A stretch of DNA of 9,954 nt from Nanobdellota archaeon. Its GTDB lineage: Archaea; Nanobdellota; Nanobdellia; SCGC-AAA011-G17; GW2011-AR17. Each line of letters starts with the position of its first letter. Within the stretch, counting starts at the first letter, position 1. The stretch is taken from NCBI GenBank assembly GCA_030018575.1, contig JASEIA010000051.1, positions 1,358 to 11,311 on the forward strand, written 5' to 3'. The translations under genes and the position numbers were made by a program. The notes under the pieces are model-generated. The model saw only the letters and a program-made list of their open reading frames with translations. It was not told where the DNA came from and did not search any database. This document shows, one piece after another, positions 6,333 to 9,954 of the stretch.

Positions 6333-7625
6333 TCACAGCTCTGCGCTTGAAAGCACCACTACCTTTGTTTCTGCCTGCTTTACAGCAGTGTCCATTGCAA
6401 CAAGGCAGCTTATTCCTGCCCTTTCAGCAAGGAGCGCTATGTCCTTTGTGATTGTGCCGTCAAAGATAAGCGCGTACATGCCTGTCTTAAGGCTTCTCAC
6501 AGTGCTTATCAGCTCTGTCAATGGAACTTTTCCCAAGACAGCCAGGTTTGTGTCAAGTATGTAAGCCCCTCTTGTGCCTATAAGATCCTCAAGAAGCTCC
6601 TTGAACTTGGCTTTCTGTTCAGGCGTTGCTGAAACAGGCTTTGGCGCAACAGCGGGCCTTGCCAATGGCCTTGGCGCTATTCCTGGCGCTGAAGGCGCTG
6701 CACTCATTGCAGGCCTTGGCGGAACTGCGCTTCTTTGCGGATAGCTTGGGCTCCTGTTTATCTGCCTTATCATGTCGCCCTTGCTTGCAACATCCTTGAT
6801 GTCCATCTTAGCCTGCTCAGCAGCTATCTTGTTCCTCAAGGCTTTGTGTATTTCCTTCTTTGTAAGCTCCTCGACTTCCTTTCCGTCAGGCGCCTTAATC
6901 ACAAAGTCAATTTCGCACGTGCTCATGACTCCTTTTATGATTAAGTCCCCGCCCCTGTCGCCGTCAACAAACAATGTCATTATCTTTTTCTTTGAAAGGT
7001 CAACAATTGTGTCAGGCACATTTGTCCCGCCCAAGGCAATGGCATTCTTGAAGCCGTTCTTCAGGAGGTTGATTACGTCAGCCCTTCCTTCAACAAGGAT
7101 TACCTCCTCTGAATCGTCTATTGAAGGCCCGGCAGGTATTCTTTCCCTTCCGTATTCAACAACGTCCATTATCCTTACCGCATCTGCAACCTGTTCTCTC
7201 AGCTCTGCAGAATCCGGAAGCACTTCATCAGACAATTGCCTGAGAAGCTCTTTTGCCCTTTCAATGACAAAATTCCTCTTGCTTATCCTTACGTCTTCAA
7301 TTTTTTCAACATGAACTTTTGCATTGCACGGCCCAATCCTCTGGATTGTTTCCATTGCAGCTGCAACAAGGACTGTTTCTTCCTTGTCTAGGCTTGACGG
7401 CAGGATTATTTCCCCGTCTGTTTTTCCGCCCTTTACGTCTGTGTTTACCTCAATTCTTCCTATTCTTCCGCTTCTCTGGAGCTCCCTTAGCTCTAAGTCT
7501 GAACCCAGCAACCCTTCTGTCTGGCCGAATATGGCTCCTATGACATCGGGCCTGTCTACCACGCCTTCAATCTGTATTTTAGTGTGGACAATGTATTTTG
7601 CCGCTACCTGGCTTATTTTTCCCAT
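6333..7625 (-). CDS. dnaG: Archaeal DnaG-type primase
   Basis: A 430-residue archaeal DnaG. In archaea this Toprim protein can make short primers but is best known as a stable subunit of the RNA exosome, where it helps recruit poly(A)-rich RNA. The N-terminus M-G-K-I-S-x-V-A-A-K-Y-I-V-H is the family's typical start. The Toprim domain follows (about 170-250): E-G-R-A-D with catalytic Glu179 and V-D-G-D-R-G-G with Asp221 and Asp223. A Pro/Ala-rich linker (about 292-335) leads to a C-terminal domain of about 90 residues. The frame is open further upstream, but only to a TTG at 7658; the ATG at 7625 has a strong Shine-Dalgarno (GGAGGAA, 7631-7637) and gives the expected N-terminus, so I use it. 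A TATA-like TTAAAAAG (7682-7689) would give a leader of about 33 nt. It has no bacterial-type zinc-finger or helicase-binding domain. Confidence 0.96.
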   Translation of the reverse strand: MGKISQVAAKYIVHTKIQIEGVVDRPDVIGAIFGQTEGLLGSDLELRELQRSGRIGRIEVNTDVKGGKTDGEIILPSSLDKEETVLVAAAMETIQRIGPCNAKVHVEKIEDVRISKRNFVIERAKELLRQLSDEVLPDSAELREQVADAVRIMDVVEYGRERIPAGPSIDDSEEVILVEGRADVINLLKNGFKNAIALGGTNVPDTIVDLSKKKIMTLFVDGDRGGDLIIKGVMSTCEIDFVIKAPDGKEVEELTKKEIHKALRNKIAAEQAKMDIKDVASKGDMIRQINRSPSYPQRSAVPPRPAMSAAPSAPGIAPRPLARPAVAPKPVSATPEQKAKFKELLEDLIGTRGAYILDTNLAVLGKVPLTELISTVRSLKTGMYALIFDGTITKDIALLAERAGISCLVAMDTAVKQAETKVVVLSSAEL

Positions 7626-7630
7626 TTTAC

Positions 7631-7637
7631 TTCCTCC
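7631..7637 (-). promoter_or_regulatory. dnaG: Shine-Dalgarno that decides the dnaG start
   Basis: GGAGGAA on the minus strand, five bases before the ATG at 7625. It selects this ATG over the in-frame TTG 33 nt upstream. Confidence 0.8.
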
Positions 7638-7681
7638 TATGTTTGTTATTCTTCCCAAAAATCCAAGAACTCTCTAAGCCG

Positions 7682-7689
7682 CTTTTTAA
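7682..7689 (-). promoter_or_regulatory. dnaG: Possible TATA box for dnaG
   Basis: TTAAAAAG on the minus strand. Transcription would start near 7659, leaving a 5' leader of about 33 nt that contains the dnaG Shine-Dalgarno. It overlaps the stop codon of the doubtful small ORF at 7686-7844. Confidence 0.4.
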
Positions 7690-7844
7690 TCTTTCAACAG
7701 CTCTTCCATTCGCACTTTAAGTCCAATCCCAATTAACGACACTTTTGTGTGAAACATGATAGTCCTTTGATTCTTAGGTTTGCCTTCTCTAATACTCTTG
7801 ATTAAGGTGAGTATATGGCCCGCAACACTAACCCCCTGATTCAT
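7686..7844 (-). CDS. Doubtful small basic protein, 52 residues
   Basis: An open frame of 52 codons from the ATG at 7844. The sequence looks protein-like toward its end (V-S-L-I-G-I-G-L-K-V-R-M-E-E-L-L, a plausible amphipathic helix) and is rich in Lys/Arg in the middle. There is no Shine-Dalgarno before the ATG, and I do not recognise the product. A minus-strand TATA box (7912-7919) lies about 70 nt upstream, so the region is probably transcribed. The same frame is open much further upstream but runs into the tRNA gene, so any real start must lie below about 7890. A TTG at 7871 is another candidate. The first codons overlap a possible structured RNA (7818-7889). It could be a real small gene, the remnant of a longer one, or a chance frame. 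Confidence 0.3.
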   Translation of the reverse strand: MNQGVSVAGHILTLIKSIREGKPKNQRTIMFHTKVSLIGIGLKVRMEELLKD

Positions 7845-7889
7845 AGCTTGGGTTTCCCGTGCGCTCCACAAGGTATTCTCGTGGCGGGC
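7818..7889 (-). ncRNA. Candidate small structured RNA
   Basis: Read on the minus strand, GCCCGC (7884-7889) can pair with GCGGGC (7818-7823) to close a 72-nt domain. Inside are a hairpin CACGAG/CTTGTG (7878-7883 with 7867-7872, loop AATAC, one G-U pair) and a possible stem AACCC/GGGTT. The closing stem begins just where transcription is predicted to start from the TATA box at 7912-7919, and the segment is more GC-rich than its surroundings, as expected for structured RNA in an AT-rich genome. An ATA triplet follows one base after the closing stem, loosely like the ANA box of archaeal H/ACA RNAs, but I cannot show a guide pocket. No known RNA family was recognised. This is a fold read by eye. 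Confidence 0.3.
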
Positions 7890-7911
7890 GATTTTGATGT
7901 ATATACTGGAG

Positions 7912-7919
7912 TATATAAA
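7912..7919 (-). promoter_or_regulatory. TATA box upstream of the small ORF / candidate RNA
   Basis: TTTATATA on the minus strand, a very good archaeal TATA sequence, predicting a transcript start near 7889. No start codon lies at that point, so this promoter drives either a leadered small mRNA or a non-coding RNA. The stretch between it and the tRNA (7920-8001) shows nothing else I can support. Confidence 0.5.
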
Positions 7920-8001
7920 TGTTGCGGAATGATAAAATATCGACGCAAAACCCCTGAAAAATGCGGCTGGAATGCCTTGTTTTAAGGCTGTTTTCCGGCA
8001 T

Positions 8002-8006
8002 AAAAA
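8002..8006 (-). terminator. T-tract after the tRNA gene
   Basis: TTTTT on the minus strand, starting seven bases past the mature 3' end of the tRNA. Short T-runs are the usual termination signal for archaeal tRNA genes. Confidence 0.45.
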
Positions 8007-8012
8007 GCAATA

Positions 8013-8107
8013 TGGGCCTACAGGGATTTGAACCCTGATCAATCGGTCCCTGGCCTGAATTTGTGTTCATGAAGCCGACCGCACTATCCGGGTTATGCTA
8101 TAGGCCC
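8013..8107 (-). tRNA. tRNA-Arg (anticodon UCG) with a 21-nt intron
   Basis: The minus strand folds as a standard tRNA: acceptor stem GGGCCTA/TAGGCCC (7 bp), D-arm GCAT/GTGC with G18-G19-A20, T-arm CAGGG/CCCTG around TTCAAAT, and discriminator A. The CCA end is not encoded. Between the anticodon-stem halves GTCGG and CCGAT lie 28 nt instead of 7, so there is a 21-nt intron. A complete bulge-helix-bulge motif is present: outer helix GGTC/GACC, bulge AGG, central 4-bp helix GGCT/GGCC (one U-G), bulge TCA, inner helix TGAA/TTCA. Cutting each bulge after its second base removes 8050-8070 and leaves the loop CTTCGGA, anticodon UCG (reads CGA). A20 and C35, the arginine identity bases, are both present. 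The intron thus lies between 35 and 36, not at the usual 37/38. If cut at 37/38 the anticodon would be UCA, but no BHB supports that. Confidence 0.9.
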
Positions 8108-8132
8108 AATGCTTTTTTGGGTGTTCTCTTTG

Positions 8133-8140
8133 CTTATAAC
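8133..8140 (-). promoter_or_regulatory. TATA box for tRNA-Arg
   Basis: GTTATAAG on the minus strand, centred about 29 nt before the tRNA 5' end, with a BRE-like CAAAAG one or two bases upstream. It predicts a start two or three bases before the mature tRNA. The box is nearly palindromic, but the Fic gene on the other strand has its own TATA box at 8200-8207. Confidence 0.65.
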
Positions 8141-8163
8141 ACTTTTGATGGGTTTTATCAATG

Positions 8164-8197
8164 TATCGGTATCGGCTAAAAATGGCACTAACCGATA
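8164..8197. repeat. 34-bp Fic-flanking element, promoter copy
   Basis: The element has TATCGG twice in tandem (8164-8169, 8170-8175), then CTA, a 13-nt middle, and the inverted CCGATA (8192-8197). The same layout with the same spacing recurs at 9157-9190; counting one base before, 16 bases (GTATCGGTATCGGCTA) are identical. It lies between the tRNA TATA box and the Fic TATA box, touching the BRE position of the latter, where a bound protein would block Fic transcription. An operator is the likeliest role. It falls within the first codons of the longest possible Fic frame, which argues against the longest start. Confidence 0.65.
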
Positions 8198-8199
8198 CT

Positions 8200-8207
8200 T
8201 TTATAAA
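8200..8207 (+). promoter_or_regulatory. TATA box for the Fic gene
   Basis: TTTATAAA, centred 26.5 nt before the in-frame ATG at 8230, the same geometry as the leaderless promoters at 770 and 3205. It begins two bases after the promoter copy of the 34-bp element. Confidence 0.6.
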
Positions 8208-8229
8208 CACGTTTATATTCTTATTTTGC

Positions 8230-9156
8230 ATGATAATTTCGCAAAAGATATTTCAAAGAGTAATGGAAAGGAAGAAATATCTTGATTCTCTCAGGCCGCT
8301 GGATTCTTTGCAGCTCAAGAAGCTGAAAGAGGATTTTTTAATAGAGTATGTATATGACTCGACTTCAATAGAAGGCAATACTTTAACGCTGAATGAAACA
8401 AGGCTGGTTCTTCAGGAAGGTGTTACAATAGGCGGAAAGAGCCTGGGGGAGCACCTTGACGTTACAAACCAGAAAGAAGCAATGGAATGGATTGAGGGAT
8501 TTGTAAAAGAAAAAAGGGAGCTCAAGGAAGCAGACATGCTTGCGCTTCACAGGATTACGCTTAAGGGCATTTCAGATTATTGGGCAGGCAGGTATAAAAC
8601 CTCGCAAAATAGGATTTTGGGTTCCAGGCTGAAAACAACGCCGCCTCATAAAGTTGAAAGTGAAATGGGAAACCTTGTTTATGCGCTTAATAAAAATCCA
8701 GAAGGATATAATCCTGTTGAGCTTGCCGCTTTTGCGCACCACGAGCTCGTGAGAATACATCCTTTTGCAGACGGCAACGGCAGGGTGGCAAGGCTTCTTT
8801 GCAACCTTGTTTTAATGAGGCATGGCTTTCTGCCGGTAATTGTGCGAAAGGCGGACAGGAAAAAGTATTTTGCCTGCCTTGAAAAAGCCCATTTTGGCAA
8901 TATGAAAGCATTTGCTGATTTTTTGGCTTTAAGGCTTGAAGAGTCTCTTATGCTTTATATTAATGCATTGTCCAAAACAACAAGAAAAAACGAGCTTTTG
9001 CCTTTGTCTGTTTTGGCTAAAGAAACAAGGTTCTCGCAGGAATACCTGAGCCTTCTTGCAAGAAGAGGCATGATTTCTGCCACAAAGCTGAATAATGTAT
9101 GGCATACAACAAGGGAAGACCTGGAAAAGTATGTTGCAAGAGCAAGGAAGGCATAG
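8230..9156 (+). CDS. Fic family protein with C-terminal helix-turn-helix
   Basis: A 308-residue Fic enzyme, a family that usually transfers AMP from ATP to hydroxyl side chains of target proteins. The active motif is intact: H-P-F-A-D-G-N-G-R (177-185) with Arg188 following. The inhibitory motif S-T-S-I-E-G-N (44-50, Glu48) precedes the Fic core, making this a class II, self-inhibited enzyme. The flap region G-R-Y-K-T (120-124) is also present. Residues about 258-302 look like a MerR/excisionase-type helix-turn-helix (L-S-V-L-A-K-E-T-R-F-S-Q-E-Y ... H-T-T-R-E-D-L-E-K-Y), so the protein may bind DNA. The frame is open to an ATG at 8161, adding 23 residues, but that start lies in the 34-bp element; 8230 fits the TATA box at 8200. 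M-E-R-K-K-Y at 8263 is a third option. The gene is bracketed by two copies of the element. Confidence 0.9.
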   Translation: MIISQKIFQRVMERKKYLDSLRPLDSLQLKKLKEDFLIEYVYDSTSIEGNTLTLNETRLVLQEGVTIGGKSLGEHLDVTNQKEAMEWIEGFVKEKRELKEADMLALHRITLKGISDYWAGRYKTSQNRILGSRLKTTPPHKVESEMGNLVYALNKNPEGYNPVELAAFAHHELVRIHPFADGNGRVARLLCNLVLMRHGFLPVIVRKADRKKYFACLEKAHFGNMKAFADFLALRLEESLMLYINALSKTTRKNELLPLSVLAKETRFSQEYLSLLARRGMISATKLNNVWHTTREDLEKYVARARKA

Positions 9157-9190
9157 TATCGGTATCGGCTATTTTTGATGCTATCCGATA
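9157..9190. repeat. 34-bp Fic-flanking element, downstream copy
   Basis: This copy begins at the base after the Fic stop codon. TATCGG occurs at 9157-9162 and 9163-9168, CCGATA at 9185-9190: the half-site spacing (28 nt first to last) is identical to the copy at 8164-8197. By eye 26 of 34 positions match, the differences all being in the middle. A T-run (9172-9176) in the middle could also help end Fic transcription. It lies about 50 bp upstream of the TATA box of the next gene, so a protein bound here could also affect that gene. Confidence 0.65.
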
Positions 9191-9240
9191 TATTCTTCTG
9201 GTTTCATTATAAACTACAAAGTGACAGCAAAAACACAAGA

Positions 9241-9248
9241 TTTATATA
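9241..9248 (+). promoter_or_regulatory. TATA box for the gene at 9299
   Basis: TTTATATA, predicting transcription from about 9271 and a leader of about 28 nt. The leader carries AGGGGGT (9286-9292), a G-rich Shine-Dalgarno variant six bases before the ATG at 9299. Confidence 0.6.
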
Positions 9249-9298
9249 CCTGCAATATCTCAGATTCTAGCCAAATAATCAATTTAGGGGGTTCAAAA

Positions 9299-9954
9299 AT
9301 GGAAGAATATACAATAGCGAAAGGCGGGGCGCTTAAAGTCTATGGAACAAACGGCGCTTTTGACAAATGTGTTGATGAGCTTAAAGCCAAGGGGCTGGAA
9401 GTCATAACAGCAAAGCAGCTTGCCGAGGCAAGAATGCTTGGCGGAGCGAATCATGCTGTAAGCAGAAGTTGGTCATGGCTTGCTGAGAATTTCAACTACC
9501 TGCCTTCTGGGGATATTCTTGTTGCTTCAAGCGCATTCAATCCCCTATTGCAATATCCTTCTGCTGCGCAGATAGCGACAGACTGCCACAGGAAAGGCAA
9601 CGAACACTTCCTTAACGATGAGGCTGTCGAGTCACTTATTGAAGGCTCAAAGCATAAGGACAAGGTTCTGCTTTTAAAGAGAAAGGATGTTCCGTCAGGA
9701 ATACCGACGAATGCTTTCAGCAAAGAAGCAGTCACTTCATTCCTGTTTGGAGATGAAGCTGACAATTACGGAAGATTCTTGAGGGAAAATGGAATTAAAA
9801 ATGTTTCATTATATGTTGTTGACGCAGCATATGCAAAAGAAAAACGCAGGGCATTCAGCCGTGCCCTCTGGGCTCTCAGCCTTTACATCTATTCAGCCCT
9901 TTACGGCAACTACGGCGACCTCAACGACAACTTCGGCCGTGCTTTCGGGGTACG
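9299..9954 (+). CDS. Unrecognised protein, 3' end outside window
   Basis: The frame opens at the ATG at 9299 and is open through the last base: 218 codons so far. There is no signal peptide and no strong membrane segment; the product looks cytosolic and mixed alpha/beta. It begins M-E-E-Y-T-I-A-K-G-G-A-L-K-V-Y, has a Trp-rich W-S-W-L-A-E-N-F segment near 60-67, and near the visible end an aromatic/Gly/Asn-rich stretch (Y-G-N-Y-G-D-L-N-D-N-F-G, about 202-213). I do not recognise the family, and the missing C-terminal part may carry the informative domain. The start is well supported by a TATA box and a Shine-Dalgarno-like AGGGGGT. The last 35 or so codons use more C-ending codons (AAC, TAC, TTC, CTC, ATC) and CGT/CGC arginine than the preceding part, perhaps because of strong selection on a conserved segment. 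Confidence 0.85.
   Translation, partial: MEEYTIAKGGALKVYGTNGAFDKCVDELKAKGLEVITAKQLAEARMLGGANHAVSRSWSWLAENFNYLPSGDILVASSAFNPLLQYPSAAQIATDCHRKGNEHFLNDEAVESLIEGSKHKDKVLLLKRKDVPSGIPTNAFSKEAVTSFLFGDEADNYGRFLRENGIKNVSLYVVDAAYAKEKRRAFSRALWALSLYIYSALYGNYGDLNDNFGRAFGV

Noticed and set aside
7626..7658. An 11-residue longer DnaG starting at 7658.
   Set aside because: That codon is TTG; the internal ATG at 7625 has a strong Shine-Dalgarno and gives the typical family N-terminus.
7830..7870. Possible frameshift at a run of five G's, joining V-E-R-T-G-N-P-S-Y-E-S-G-G in one frame to V-S-V-A-G-H-I-L in the next to make a longer small protein.
   Set aside because: It would need a +1 shift, neither part is recognised, and the same stretch folds as RNA. 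Not enough to call a pseudogene.
7828..8070. Minus-strand ORF of 80 codons starting inside the tRNA gene.
   Set aside because: Its first residues are a translation of the tRNA intron and 3' half; the rest is in a different frame from the small ORF at 7686-7844.
8013..8107. Reading the tRNA as selenocysteine or UGA-decoding (anticodon UCA).
   Set aside because: This needs splicing at 37/38 for which no bulge-helix-bulge can be drawn; the acceptor stem is the normal 7 bp, and genes here end in TGA.
1..9954. CRISPR array, rRNA, integrase or full insertion sequence.
   Set aside because: No spaced repeat series, rRNA segment, recombinase or transposase gene was found on either strand.

Overview
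The window looks archaeal, and most like a small, compact (DPANN-type) genome. The evidence is an archaeal DnaG-type primase, an archaeal AMP phosphorylase, a tRNA gene whose intron sits in a bulge-helix-bulge fold, and repeated archaeal TATA boxes about 26-27 nt upstream of start codons (leaderless mRNAs). The DPANN placement is my inference from gene style and many lineage-specific membrane or secreted proteins; no taxonomic marker was compared.

Layout. Positions 1-69 hold only the edge of something and a T-rich stretch. A secreted six-cysteine protein lies on the minus strand (70-603). An 80-bp MITE-like element (662-741) sits in the gap before a two-gene operon: an RDD-family membrane protein and an SppA-type signal peptide peptidase (801-2212). 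On the minus strand follows a membrane-anchored thermonuclease with an Excalibur domain (2231-3016), in AT-rich DNA. A divergent operon (3236-5723) encodes an AI-2E-family permease and AMP phosphorylase. A second membrane-anchored six-cysteine protein (5724-6233, minus) abuts it tail to tail, followed upstream by dnaG (6333-7625, minus), a doubtful small ORF or structured RNA (7686-7889), and an intron-containing tRNA-Arg(UCG) (8013-8107, minus). On the plus strand a Fic protein with a C-terminal helix-turn-helix (8230-9156) is bracketed by two copies of a 34-bp element. The start of an unrecognised protein (9299 onward) runs off the window.

How they may work together. The surface nuclease and AMP phosphorylase could both serve nucleotide scavenging, a plausible need in a reduced archaeon. 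RDD plus SppA is an envelope-maintenance pair. DnaG and the tRNA are core information processing. The Fic gene with its paired elements next to a tRNA gene is the most accessory-looking part: the protein has the autoinhibitory motif of class II Fic enzymes and may read its own flanking elements. The 80-bp element, the Fic elements and the tRNA intron are the main structures not explained by ordinary gene calls.
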